In this document: positions 47,503 to 56,823 of the stretch, in pieces
How the letters are laid out: the number at the start of each line of letters is the position of its first letter
Numbering within the stretch: position 1 is the stretch's first letter
Origin: Planctomycetota bacterium
Lineage (GTDB): Bacteria; Planctomycetota; Phycisphaerae; Phycisphaerales; UBA1924
DNA: 64,000 nucleotides
Reading direction: 5' to 3'
NCBI GenBank assembly: GCA_013285505.1
Contig: CP053450.1
Location: 186,001-250,000 of the forward strand
Translations under genes and position numbers: made by a program
Notes under the pieces: model-generated
Seen by the model: the letters and a program-made list of their open reading frames with translations, nothing else
Told to the model about the DNA's origin: nothing
The model's database searches: none

Positions 47503-47719
47503 GAGTTTGGACCGAGCGACGACCGAGGCCGCTCGGGCGGGCAGAGGAGCATGTCGATGTGCTCGGGCATCAGGCGGAGTGGCACGCACGTCACCGTCGG
47601 TGCCGCGACTCGCGGCCGCCGTGATCCTCCGACACCTCACACTCTACCGTGCAGAGATGCTCCTGCGCCTTCGAGGCATCGATGGTCGCCGCATCACTGC
47701 GCGGGGAGGGGACGGAGAT

Positions 47720-48214
47720 TCAGAGAGAGGGAAGGCCGCGAGTGATGGCACCCAAGTCGTTGGTCGTACTCGGGCCACCCGCCGCAATGCTCCCCGAAGT
47801 CAGATCGACTCTGACGAGCGGAGTTTCGCCGTTGTACCTGCTCAGAACATACAACCAGCTGGAGCCTGGATCGAACGCAATGTCCCCTTCGGTGATTCTC
47901 TCAGCAGATTGGTCCAGGGGCACCCGCTCCGCATGGTGCGCGGCCAGATCGAGCCTATACAGAGCAATGTACCGGTTGGGGTCCTGCGCCACGACATACG
48001 GCTCACCGTCCGGACCGTAGTCCATGCCAATCATGTGGGTCTCTGTGTATCCCCCGAGATTGAACAGGCGTTCGCTCTGCCCCGTGAACTGGTCGATCCT
48101 GTAAACATCCTTGGAACTCCGCGTGACTCCGATAAGATGAGCACATGCGGTTCGCTCCAACGACGATGAACCCAGTAGCGCTCCTACAAGAAGCACCTGA
48201 CGGCGTATGCTCAC
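47720..48214 (-). CDS. Short secreted protein with beta-propeller-like repeats, perhaps truncated
   Basis: This 164-residue frame (GTG start) has a signal-like N-terminus (RRQVLLVGALLGSSSLERTA) and three repeats of the form YRIDQFTGQSERLF, LYRLDLAAHHAERV, LVRVDLTSGSIAAGG, spaced about 50 residues apart, as in blade-like repeats of secreted planctomycete proteins that are usually 250 to 350 residues long. It could therefore be the front half of a decayed gene. Codon use is AT-richer than the surrounding core genes, matching the accessory island that starts here. Function unknown. Confidence 0.5.
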   Translation of the reverse strand: MSIRRQVLLVGALLGSSSLERTACAHLIGVTRSSKDVYRIDQFTGQSERLFNLGGYTETHMIGMDYGPDGEPYVVAQDPNRYIALYRLDLAAHHAERVPLDQSAERITEGDIAFDPGSSWLYVLSRYNGETPLVRVDLTSGSIAAGGPSTTNDLGAITRGLPSL

Positions 48215-48363
48215 GGCTTACCCTCTCTCGTCTCGTACCTAAAGACCACTCCAGATGTTCGCTTTTGAACTGAACAACTCCACTCTCGTCGCATCAATTA
48301 CCTCTGCGACGCAGTCTCTACTCGGCCAGAACCATGCTTCATCACTCCTACATCGCGTCACTA

Positions 48364-48825
48364 TTAGTGATTCGCCTCAACAAGTGCCTTAAACGCCTCT
48401 CGCATGCGAGTGGCGTAGGTAGACCGATGCGCGATATCGTCTTCATACTCCTCTGCAAGATCCTTGAACACCTCAAGATCGTTAAGCGATGGAACTCGGC
48501 GCAATACCTCTCGCACAACACGCACGGCACCGTCATATGGAGCGAGTGACCCGCTTAGCACTTCTCTCGCAATGCAGTTGGCTTTCCACTTCCCGGCATC
48601 CGCCACCGCTGGCCACTCGTAGTCGTGGTCTCGGAGAACTCGCCTAAGCACTGCCTCAATGCGATCGTTCGATTCCCCATGCACATTGGCCAACAACAGC
48701 ACTCCTTCTGTTTCGAATCCGGCCTCGATCAACTCGACCGCGGACTCAGCTACCTGATCAGGCTCTACCTCCCCGAGCAGGTAGGCGTATGCCAGGTTGA
48801 GAGGATTCTCGCATCGATTGGACAT
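48364..48825 (-). CDS. Immunity-protein-like cytoplasmic protein
   Basis: The 153-residue acidic, helical, signal-less protein (NPLNLAYAYLLGEVEPDQVA; EDDIAHRSTYATRMREAFKA) has an excellent ribosome site (AGGGGGAGG just before ATG). I do not recognise the family. It begins 30 bases after the stop of a frame that looks like the end of a polymorphic toxin (48856-49165), the usual position of a cognate immunity gene, and its size and charge fit. Relaxed codon use marks it as acquired. It may now be an orphan, because the toxin is truncated. Confidence 0.6.
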   Translation of the reverse strand: MSNRCENPLNLAYAYLLGEVEPDQVAESAVELIEAGFETEGVLLLANVHGESNDRIEAVLRRVLRDHDYEWPAVADAGKWKANCIAREVLSGSLAPYDGAVRVVREVLRRVPSLNDLEVFKDLAEEYEDDIAHRSTYATRMREAFKALVEANH

Positions 48826-48855
48826 AGCCTCCCCCTAATGGCCTGTGATCTTGGT

Positions 48856-49165
48856 CTAGATTTCAACAACAGCGCGCGTGCGCATGTTTTGGTACCAATG
48901 TACTTCAAAGGCTCTACCGTTTGGCATTGATGTGCCGAGCGTGCTGCTACTTCCACTTCTCATCTTCGCCCAGTCTGACGGAGCACCACCATACTGGGCC
49001 GCCAATCGGTCGGCGTTCTCAAGTGGAGTCCTAGCCCCGTACCCAAATATGGGCTTTCCCTTTCCAGCCAGAGCCTCGGCAGTCAGAGCCTGAGAGGCTG
49101 CAAGCCTCTGCTGCGCTGCTTCCTGACCCCGCAACGCCGACTTATACTGATCGTACTCCGCCGGC
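48856..49165 (-). pseudogene. C-terminal remnant of an Rhs/polymorphic toxin
   Basis: Roughly the last 100 residues of a larger protein remain. TPLENADRLAAQYGGAPSDW, then an S/G-rich turn and NGRAFEVHWYQNMRTRAVVE match the pattern 'DRLaxqyGG-xxxDWxK...FExHWYeN' that I know from C-terminal toxin tips of Rhs and related polymorphic toxins. No start codon or N-terminal part exists: the frame runs back into a REP hairpin (49169-49217) beside the decayed transposase. Insertion or recombination at the REP site probably removed the rest. The immunity-like gene lies immediately downstream. Confidence 0.55.
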
Positions 49166-49168
49166 GGG

Positions 49169-49217
49169 GTGGCACCGAACTCGTGCCACCGACCTCTGCT
49201 TTGAGAGGTCGGTGCCT
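49169..49217. repeat. REP element copy 1 flanking the decayed RAYT transposase
   Basis: Two hairpins in tandem: GGCAC...GTGCC (loop CGAACTC... region) and CCGACCTCT-GCTTTG-AGAGGTCGG. A near-identical copy in inverse orientation lies at 49713-49760 on the other side of the transposase remnant, and a degraded copy lies at 50575-50620. Confidence 0.85.
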
Positions 49218-49239
49218 CTCTCACTGATCCGTCGCCCGC

Positions 49240-49688
49240 TCACTTGAATCCCTCCCATGCCGCCCACATGGCCGGGTCTCCAGGCGGCGGGTCGCACGGG
49301 AACTCCCCGTCCCGACGCCCCATCCACCAGCGCACGCTCGACCACCGCCAGTCCTCCGGCCGCTCGACCAGCCCCCGCTCCACCGGGTTGCGATGAATAT
49401 ACCGCACCTCGCGCCGAAACTCATACTCGTCGCGCACATTCCGATCGAACCCGCCGCCCTTCTGCCAGAACCGCGGCCGTCCGTGCCCGTCGGTGATCCG
49501 GGCCAGGATCGGGGCGTCGATCTCTCGCCAGCGGGCGATGACGCGCATCGAGACCGACAGCTTGAGCGACTTGAGCGCCGGGGCGAGGTCGCCGTGCTCG
49601 GGCGGGCGGAGGAGCAGGTGATGAAGCGAACGCCGCGGGGAACCTCGCGGCGTTGCATGCGTTTGCGATCGGGTAACTGGATCGCCAC
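49240..49688 (-). pseudogene. REP-associated tyrosine transposase (RAYT, IS200-like Y1), broken
   Basis: The N-terminal piece (LPDRKRMQRREVPRGVRFIT, GTG start at 49688) and the C-terminal piece (HLLLRPPEHGDLAPALKSLK; RFWQKGGGFDRNVRDEYEFR; EVRYIHRNPVERGLVERPED WRWSS) are both typical of RAYT/TnpA_REP single-strand transposases but lie in different frames. The stretch that should join FITC to the HxH metal site is missing, with the junction near 49612-49628, so one histidine and about 30 to 40 residues are lost. REP hairpins in opposite orientation flank it, as expected for RAYT loci. It should be inactive. Confidence 0.82.
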
Positions 49689-49712
49689 GCTTGGCAGTCT
49701 ACCGCCGGCGGA

Positions 49713-49760
49713 GGCACCGACCTCTCAAAGCAGAGGTCGGTGGCACGAGTTCGGTGCCAC
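49713..49760. repeat. REP element copy 2 flanking the decayed RAYT transposase
   Basis: This is the reverse complement of the element at 49169-49217 (CCGACCTCT/AGAGGTCGG hairpin plus GGCAC/GTGCC hairpin). The two copies bracket the transposase remnant. Confidence 0.85.
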
Positions 49761-49886
49761 CTGCCTACCATTCTTGGTTTGACACCTGCACTAATCTTGA
49801 ATCGGCAGGCCAACATCGGACTGCAGACTCTCTGCGCGTAGCGCGGCATCCGGTTGTTCCATGTCACGGATTGAACACAACAGGTC

Positions 49887-50534
49887 ATGCACTACGCAAC
49901 TGCCACACACTGCGAAGCAGTCCAAGTCGTAGCGGATGGTGGTCTTCGAGTTTCGATCGGACCCGGGGACGTCACTGGTGTCCTACATGTCCAGGGTTTC
50001 GGCGATGCCGAGCGCGGGATCGGCCGCGACCGTGGGCTCCTTCGCCTCACCTTCGCGATTGTTGACGAGGCTGGAGTTCACCGTTTGTACCTGGCAATCC
50101 TCAGTCTCTGGGCCCTCTGGCCTGGCAAGTTCAGCGGAATCCTCGTCCGCCCTGCCGAGGGCCGTTTCCGGAAGCACGTAACGCTGACATCCGTGCTCGA
50201 TACCCGGGATGATCCCGTCTTCCGGTATGAGGGCGGCGGCGAGCTTGTCACGGCCCACAAGTACAACGACGTGACGTTACAACTGCGTGAGGAGGACCGC
50301 GGCCTAGCCGCACGATTGACCGTATATGTCGGCGATCTGACGCAGGGAACGGAGGATAGCTACCGGAGCGTTGACTACGAGATCCCGCTTGAGCGTCTCC
50401 TGTGGCGGCGAGCTCCCCGATGCACCAGCGACGACGTCGAGCCCGAGGCGGCCGACTACGTGGACATCCGCCCGCTCGACACACCCCCGATGCAGGGCGA
50501 AACACCCTCCCCGATTCGCGTCACGCACGCTTGA
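49887..50534 (+). CDS. Hypothetical protein of the accessory island
   Basis: This 215-residue frame has moderate codon bias and no signal peptide or membrane segment long enough to be sure of. It contains GDVTGVLHVQGFGDAERGIG, LYLAILSLWALWPGKFSGIL and YEIPLERLLWRRAPRC. I do not recognise a family. It lies between two REP elements in an AT-richer island, so it may be a recent arrival. The ribosome site is weak. The competing frame on the other strand (49983-50258) is shorter and less plausible. Confidence 0.45.
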   Translation: MHYATATHCEAVQVVADGGLRVSIGPGDVTGVLHVQGFGDAERGIGRDRGLLRLTFAIVDEAGVHRLYLAILSLWALWPGKFSGILVRPAEGRFRKHVTLTSVLDTRDDPVFRYEGGGELVTAHKYNDVTLQLREEDRGLAARLTVYVGDLTQGTEDSYRSVDYEIPLERLLWRRAPRCTSDDVEPEAADYVDIRPLDTPPMQGETPSPIRVTHA

Positions 50535-50574
50535 AACCACCTCATGCAGCAAACATGGAGAACGTACGGCGGGG

Positions 50575-50620
50575 TCGCACCGAACCCGTGCAACCGACCT
50601 CTGCTTTGAGAGATCGGCGC
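50575..50620. repeat. REP element copy 3, degraded
   Basis: The sequence GCACCGAACCCGTGC followed by CCGACCTCT-GCTTTG-AGAGATCGG is the same element as at 49169-49217 with several substitutions. It closes the accessory island just before the glycogen genes. Confidence 0.8.
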
Positions 50621-50635
50621 TCCATTTCGTGCCGT

Positions 50636-52674
50636 TCACCCGTCCGCCAGCACCAACCGATCCAACCGCAGCACCTCCCCCACGCTCCACGCCTGGAACG
50701 GGCAGCCCCGCGGCGTGTGGGGCTCGTCGCCGTCGGCGATCTCGGCGATGTGCCCGAGACCGTGCTCGGCGACGCTCTCGACCAGCGGCTTCACAAACCG
50801 CTCCCGCGCCTCGCGCTTGGCCGAGGCCTTCCCGCTGCGCACCCGGACCCACGCCTCGGCGAAGGGGCCCATGAGCCAGGGCCACGCCGTGCCGTTGTGG
50901 TAGGCGCTGTCGCGCTCCAGCGGCCCGCTGCCGCTCTCGCCGATGTACCTGCCGATATACCCCGGCTCCCGCGGCCCCAGCGTCCGCATGCCCATCGGGG
51001 TGAGCAGCTCCTGCTCGCACAAGTCCACGATGCGCGCGCACGCTTGCCCGAGACCAGCGAGTGCGTGAGCCCGCCGATCGCGAGCAACTGGTTCGGGCGC
51101 AGGCCGCCGTCGGTCTCGCCCTCGGTGTGGCCGACATCGACCACGTCGAACAGGCACCCCTTGTCCTCGTTCCAGAATCGCTTGGCGAAGGACGCCTCGG
51201 CGCGGGCCGCGGACCGGGCCAGCCGCGGCTCGTCGTTTGCGGCGAGCTTGAGCGCGTTGATCCACAGCGCCTGGATCTCGACCGGCTTGCCCACCCGCGG
51301 CGTCATGGCCTTGCCGTCCACGCGGGCGTCCATCCATGTCAGGCTCGAGTCGCCCTCGCCGCAGGCGAGCAGGCCGTCGGCGTCCATGCGGATGCCCAGC
51401 GCCCGTCCCCGCGGCATAGGCCTCGAGCGCGCACACACGTGCGGCGGATCAGCTTGGCGTCGCCCGCCGACAGCGTAAAGCCCTTCGCCCCGACCGCGGC
51501 CATCGCCTTGGCGTCGCCGGCCATCGCCAGGAAGTCGTGGGCCGCCTGCACGTACCAGAGCGCCGCGTCCACCGAGTGAAACTCGGGCTCCTCGCCCGCG
51601 TCGGGGAAGCGGTTGGGCAGGAGCCCGTCCATCTGCGCCCGCGACCACTCGATGAGGATCTGCCGCGCCCGTCTCCATGCGGCCCGTCGCCAGGCACAGC
51701 CCGCGCATCGCGATGAAGGTGTCGCGCCCCCAGTCGGTGAACCACGGGTAGCCCGCGATGATGGTGGACGCCAGGCCGCGTTTGACGAGGTAGGCATCGG
51801 CTGCGCGCGCAAGCCCCGCGGTTGACCACGCCTCTTTCGCGCCCCGGCCGCGCTTGTGCTTGACCGCCACGGCCCCGGGCAAGGCCTCACGCCTCGCGGC
51901 TTCCTGCTCACGGAGCGAGGCGATCACCTCCGTCGCCCCGCCGGCGGGCAGCGGGCGGTCCGGCGGCGTGTCGGTCGAGAAGATCAGCCCGGCCTCGGGC
52001 TGCGCACCGGTGATCGTGAACCGGAACTCGCCGGGGGTCGCGCAGTCCTCGTTGGCGTCGAGCCCCCGCTCCCGTTCGCGGGCATAGAGGAACGACCGGA
52101 ACCAGTCCGGGTTGGGCTCGTAGCTGCCGCTGAACATCGCCCGCACCCGCGGCGTGCCCCAGTAGGGGTGCCACGTCACCCGGCCCTCACCCACCTCGGC
52201 CAGAAACGAGAACGAGCCGTTCTCGCTGTGCAACTGGTGGTAGCCCCGCACCGTCAGCAGCGGCTTCACACGCAGCGCGACCTCGCGCCCCTCGGTCAGC
52301 ACCCGCCAGGTCGCGACGGTCGCCGCCCGCCCGCGCGGCACGAACACCTCGTGCTGGATGCGCGTCCGGTCGTCGAGCTTGTAGACCCACGTCGGCCACG
52401 GGTCGGGCGTGAAGCTCTCGATCCACTTGAAGCCTGTGGGGTAGACCACGCCCGGCTCGTAGTTGTGCGCGCAGAGCGGGTATTCCACACCGCCCGAGTC
52501 GGCCCAGACCTCGAGCCCGTTGACGAGGACGAAGCGGTCGGTGGGAGGCGTGCGTGCCGCGAGCAGCAGGGCGTGGTACCGACGCGAACGCGCCCCCGAG
52601 ACCGTGCCCGAGGCAAAGCCCCCGAGCCCGTCGGTTTCCAGCCACTCCGCCTCGCCTCCGAATACTCGTTCCAT
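50636..52674 (-). CDS. Glycogen debranching enzyme (amylo-alpha-1,6-glucosidase, GH133-like), with four frame breaks
   Basis: About 680 residues after repair. The N-terminal GDE_N domain starts MERVFGGEAEWLETDGLGGF then ASGTVSGARSRRYHALLLAA; the C-terminal (alpha/alpha)6 domain has AGYPWFTDWGRDTFIAMRGL (catalytic Asp region), SLTWMDARVDGKAMTPRVGK then PVEIQALWINALKL, and RDSAYHNGTAWPWLMGPFAE. It hydrolyses the alpha-1,6 branch of limit glycogen. Frames break near 51667, 51428, 51410 and 51035, all at CG repeats. The first three are repaired by one CG each; the last is offset by one base or two CG units. It lies 50 bases downstream of the glycogen synthase on the same strand. Confidence 0.88.
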
Positions 52675-52724
52675 GCGGCGGTAGCGTAGTCGCTCCGGCG
52701 CACCGTGCCCGGGCGCTCCGGATG

Positions 52725-54584
52725 CTAATACGTCCCGACCTTCGCCCTCGCCAGCGCCAGGTCGTGGGCCGCGTGGTAGGGCCGGCCGAGCTTGCTCCAC
52801 TCAAAGCTCCAGCTCCGCCGCTCCACTTCGTTGCGCACCGCGATCCGTCCGCGCCGGTCGAGCAGGCAGAACTCCCACATCCGACGCGCCAGAAGTTCCG
52901 AGGCCTCCTCGTCGCTCCGGCCGCGGCGCGGCACGATGTACATCCCCCACTTGTTGTGGTCGGGGAAGTTCTCCGCCACGTACCGGCCGAAGCCGGCCAG
53001 GTCGCTGGTGATCGCCGGCACACCCAGCGCCACGCACTCCAGCGGCGTGTAGCCCCACGGCTCGTACGCGCTCGGGAACAGGCCCAGGTGGCACCCACGC
53101 ACAAACTGCTCGTACTCGATGCCCCACAGCGGGTTGGTCGTGGAGATGAAGTCGGGGTGGTACACGACCTTCACCCGGTCCTCCGGCCCGTTGACCAGCC
53201 CCAGCCGCCGGATCGTCCGGATCACCTCGTCGGTGTCCTCATCTTCCAGCGTGTGTGTCACCACCGGGGGAAGGCGGCCGGTGTGCAGCGCCGCCTGCGT
53301 GCGACGAAGCCGCAACCGCCAGTAGTCCTTGACCAGATCGTCCAGCACCACCCGCTCGCCCGCGGCACTCTTGCGGAACAGCTCCTCCCGCAGGCTCTCG
53401 GTGATCTGCCGGCACACCTCGTGCAGCTCGGCCAGCACGCCCCGGCCCTCGAGCGCTTCGGGCCGCAGGTGCCGGTGCGGGCGACGCGTCACGATGAAGA
53501 GCACCACCGTGTGGTCCGACTCCTCCCGACGCAGCCGCTCGTTGAGCCGGGCGCACCCTTCGAGGCAAAGGTCAAACCCCTTGTTCCGCGGCTCGAACCG
53601 GCCGCTGGTGAACATGTACATCGTCTTCTCGAGATCGAACGAGTAGCTCGGGAAGAAGTGCCCCATCACGAACTCGTGGATCTGCTCCTTGAACTGCGCG
53701 TGCAGCGTCTGGAACTCGTGCCCCACGTTGTAGTGCTCGATGTTCAGGCCGTTGGGCAGGATCAGGTCCGGCTTGCGGCCCAGCAGCACCGCGCACTCCT
53801 CGGCCGTGATCGGCGAGATGGTCGTGAAGACGTGGGCCCCGTGTGCCGCGGCCCGCTCGTAGTGGTGCTGTGCGAGGATGCCGAACCGCTTGGCCTCGGC
53901 CTCGTGATCGATCTTGGGCAGCCGCCCGTAGAAATCGCCCTCGCTCGATGCGATGTACCGGCCGGTGATCGTCGCGTGGGTCGTGAAGACGACCGCCGCC
54001 CCGACCTGCTCGCGACGGATCATGGGGATCGCCAGGCCGCTCATCCACTCGTGGAAGTGGGCGAGCACCCGCCGCTGCGTGCCGCGGCTCTCCCAGACCG
54101 GGCAGAGATGGACGAACAACCGCCGCAACGACTCGGCAAAGCCCACCACGCTGTCCACGAGCGGGTCGTCGCCGGGCGACTCGATCCCGTGGTCCTTCCA
54201 GATGCCGAATTTGATCTCGTCGATCTTGCTCGCCGAGAAGTTGTGCTCCAGCAGCAGCGCCCGGGGCCGCCCCTGCACCAGCCACCGGCCCGTGTGCGCC
54301 TTGACGCCGTCTTTCTCGAGCGCATCGCACACCTGCGCCAGCCAGCCCGTCGGACGACGCGTGTCGAGCTCCAGATCGCTCCGCTGACCCATGTAGGGCC
54401 CGACCATCAGGTAGCGGTTCTGCCACCGCTCGACCATGGTCGGGGCCTTGGACCGCAGCACCTGATAGATGCCGCCCACCGGGTTGCAGACCTCCCAGCC
54501 GATCTCCACCAGCAGCGACCCGGCCGGGGCGCGGAGCGCATCGACCTGCGGGGCGTGGCTGACCGCGTTCGGAACGACTGACAT
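52725..54584 (-). CDS. Glycogen synthase, eukaryotic-type GT3
   Basis: The 619-residue protein matches the animal/fungal-type GT3 glycogen synthase rather than bacterial GlgA (GT5): LLVEIGWEVCNPVGGIYQVL at the start, HFHEWMSGLAI, TTHATITGRY, FTTISPITAEECAVLLGRKP, ILPNGLNIEHYN, FTSGRFEPRNKGFDLCLEGC and FPSAYEPWGYTPLECVALGV then PAITSDLAGFG. It extends alpha-1,4-glucan, in this family usually from UDP-glucose. The regulatory N- and C-terminal arginine cluster of eukaryotic forms is not seen. It is divergent from glgB (91-base gap) and followed by the debranching enzyme, giving a compact glycogen locus. Confidence 0.93.
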   Translation of the reverse strand: MSVVPNAVSHAPQVDALRAPAGSLLVEIGWEVCNPVGGIYQVLRSKAPTMVERWQNRYLMVGPYMGQRSDLELDTRRPTGWLAQVCDALEKDGVKAHTGRWLVQGRPRALLLEHNFSASKIDEIKFGIWKDHGIESPGDDPLVDSVVGFAESLRRLFVHLCPVWESRGTQRRVLAHFHEWMSGLAIPMIRREQVGAAVVFTTHATITGRYIASSEGDFYGRLPKIDHEAEAKRFGILAQHHYERAAAHGAHVFTTISPITAEECAVLLGRKPDLILPNGLNIEHYNVGHEFQTLHAQFKEQIHEFVMGHFFPSYSFDLEKTMYMFTSGRFEPRNKGFDLCLEGCARLNERLRREESDHTVVLFIVTRRPHRHLRPEALEGRGVLAELHEVCRQITESLREELFRKSAAGERVVLDDLVKDYWRLRLRRTQAALHTGRLPPVVTHTLEDEDTDEVIRTIRRLGLVNGPEDRVKVVYHPDFISTTNPLWGIEYEQFVRGCHLGLFPSAYEPWGYTPLECVALGVPAITSDLAGFGRYVAENFPDHNKWGMYIVPRRGRSDEEASELLARRMWEFCLLDRRGRIAVRNEVERRSWSFEWSKLGRPYHAAHDLALARAKVGTY

Positions 54585-54675
54585 GGGCCGGCAAACTCCT
54601 TCGGTGACGGGTCAGATTCTAGGACGAGCCTAGCGAGTACCATGCTCTATCGAAACCCCAACCACCGACACTCCC

Positions 54676-56571
54676 ATGACGCCGCACCAGCCATCGCTCT
54701 CCGACGTGGACCTGCACCTCTTCAACGAGGGCACCCACGCGCACCTGGGCCACAAGCTGGGCGCGCACACCCACCCCGATGGCTCGGCGACGCACTTTGC
54801 CGTCTGGGCCCCCTCGGCCCAGTCGGTCCACCTCGTCGGCGATTTCAACCACTGGGACATCCACGCCACACCGATGCACCCGCTCGGCTCCTCCGGGATC
54901 TGGGAGTGCTCAATCGACAGCGTGCCGCAGGGCGCCAATTACAAATACGCCATCCGCTCCAACATCAGCGGGCACGAGGCGATCAAGGCCGACCCGGTCG
55001 CGCTCCACGCCGAGACCCCGCCCAAGTCCAGCTCCAAGGTCTGGACTACCAGCCACCAGTGGCAGGACCAGGACTGGATGGAGGATCGCAAGAGTGACGA
55101 CTGGCGACGCCGCCCCATGAGCACCTACGAGGTCCATCTCGGCTCGTGGAGGCGCAACCCCGACGAGGGCGACCGCCCGCTCAGCTACCGCGAGGCCGCC
55201 GAACAGCTCGCCGAATATGTCGGCTGGCTCGGCTTCACCCACGTCGAGCTGATGCCCGTGATGGAGCACCCCTTCGACGGCTCGTGGGGGTACCAGTCCA
55301 CCGGCTACTTCGCGCCGACCAGCCGCTTCGGCTCGCCGGACGATTTCATGGCCTTCGTCGACACGCTGCACCAGGCCGGCATCGGTGTCATCCTCGACTG
55401 GGTGCCCAGCCACTTCGCCACCGACGGGCACGGCCTCAGCCTCTTCGACGGCACGCACCTCTACGAGCACGCCGACCGGCGCCAGGGCTTCCACCCCGAC
55501 TGGGGCTCCTTCATCTTCAACTACGGGCGCAACGAGGTCCGGTCCTTCCTGCTCTCCAGCGCCAACCACTGGATCGACACCTTCCACGCCGACGGCCTCC
55601 GCGTGGACGCCGTCGCCAGCATGCTCTACCTCGACTACTCGCGCAAGGACGGCGAGTGGATCCCCAACGAGCACGGCGGCAAGGAGAACCTCGAAGCCAT
55701 CGGGTTCCTCAAGCAGCTCAACACCACGCTCTACGGCGAGCACCCCGGCGTCATCACCGTCGCCGAAGAGTCCACCTCCTTCGCCGGTGTCTCCAGGCCC
55801 GTCTACGACGGCGGCCTCGGCTTCGGCTTCAAGTGGGACATGGGCTGGATGAACGACACCCTCCGCTACTTCCGGCGCGAGCCCTCCCACCGCAAGTGGC
55901 ACCACGACGAGCTGACCTTCCGCGGCCTCTACGCCTTCAGCGAGAACTTCGTCCTGCCGCTCAGCCACGACGAGGTCGTCCACGGCAAGGGCTCGCTGCT
56001 CGACCAGATGCCCGGCGACGACTGGCAGAAGTTCGCCAACCTCCGCCTGCTGCTGGCCTACCAGTGGTGCTGCCCCGGCAAGAAACTCCTCTTCATGGGG
56101 TCCGAGTTCGCCCAGCGCGCCGAGTGGAACGCCAACCAGAGCCTCGACTGGCACCTCACCGCCTACGCCCCGCACTCAGGGATGCAGGAGCTTGTGCGCG
56201 CGCTCAACAAGGTCCACCGCGAGCACGCCGCGATGCACCAGCTCGACTGCGACCCCCGCGGCTTCGAGTGGCTGCACTGCGACGACGCGGACAACTCGGT
56301 CCTGGCTTTCTTCCGCCACGCCGACGACGGCTCACCGCCCGTCCTCTGCATCTTCAACTTCACCCCCGTGCCGCGGGACAACTACCGCGTCGGCGTCTCC
56401 AACGGCACACGCTGGACCAAGCTCCTCGACACCGACGATGACGACTTCGGCGGCTCCGGCTACGGCTGGCAGGATTCCTCCCACGCCGACGCCATCCCCA
56501 TGCACGGCCGGTCACGATCGATCGCGATCACCCTGCCGCCGCTCGGCGCGGTCATTCTCAAAGCCGAGTAG
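54676..56571 (+). CDS. glgB: 1,4-alpha-glucan branching enzyme
   Basis: This 631-residue GH13 enzyme has an N-terminal CBM48 ([21 protein letters not shown]) and then the catalytic barrel: [73 protein letters not shown] (nucleophile Asp), [10 protein letters not shown] (acid/base Glu) and [20 protein letters not shown] (third Asp). It creates alpha-1,6 branches during glycogen synthesis. It is expressed divergently from glycogen synthase, so both probably share the 91-base control region. The length is typical of the short GlgB type. Confidence 0.96.
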   Translation: MTPHQPSLSDVDLHLFNEGTHAHLGHKLGAHTHPDGSATHFAVWAPSAQSVHLVGDFNHWDIHATPMHPLGSSGIWECSIDSVPQGANYKYAIRSNISGHEAIKADPVALHAETPPKSSSKVWTTSHQWQDQDWMEDRKSDDWRRRPMSTYEVHLGSWRRNPDEGDRPLSYREAAEQLAEYVGWLGFTHVELMPVMEHPFDGSWGYQSTGYFAPTSRFGSPDDFMAFVDTLHQAGIGVILDWVPSHFATDGHGLSLFDGTHLYEHADRRQGFHPDWGSFIFNYGRNEVRSFLLSSANHWIDTFHADGLRVDAVASMLYLDYSRKDGEWIPNEHGGKENLEAIGFLKQLNTTLYGEHPGVITVAEESTSFAGVSRPVYDGGLGFGFKWDMGWMNDTLRYFRREPSHRKWHHDELTFRGLYAFSENFVLPLSHDEVVHGKGSLLDQMPGDDWQKFANLRLLLAYQWCCPGKKLLFMGSEFAQRAEWNANQSLDWHLTAYAPHSGMQELVRALNKVHREHAAMHQLDCDPRGFEWLHCDDADNSVLAFFRHADDGSPPVLCIFNFTPVPRDNYRVGVSNGTRWTKLLDTDDDDFGGSGYGWQDSSHADAIPMHGRSRSIAITLPPLGAVILKAE

Positions 56572-56587
56572 CCGCCCAACACCGCGG

Positions 56588-56682
56588 GTGCCACGGGTCA
56601 GACGCTGCTTTGAGCGGCTGCCCCGTGACCGGGGCGTCCCCGCACGCGGCAGTCCCGCAGAGCCGGGCCTGACCCGTGGCAT
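56588..56682. repeat. 95-base inverted-repeat element
   Basis: TGCCACGGGTCAG at 56589-56601 is the exact reverse complement of 56669-56681, with a GC-rich, internally pairable centre (CTGCCCCGTGACCGGGGC). It could be a dispersed repeat or a structured transcript end after glgB. Confidence 0.6.
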
Positions 56683-56823
56683 TGGCCACATTCGGCCAAC
56701 AGACCAAAACCCAACACGCCGCGGGATGCGAATGGGGTACCGGAGAGCCACCCACCCCAGCTATACTCCCAGCGAGAGAATCACCGCCCGAACGCGGGCA
56801 ACACCCACAAGGAGGGAACCCCC

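Noticed and set aside
49983..50258. 91-residue minus-strand frame opposite the hypothetical gene at 49887
   Set aside because: Shorter, with no ribosome site; the plus-strand frame covers it fully. Neither is certain.
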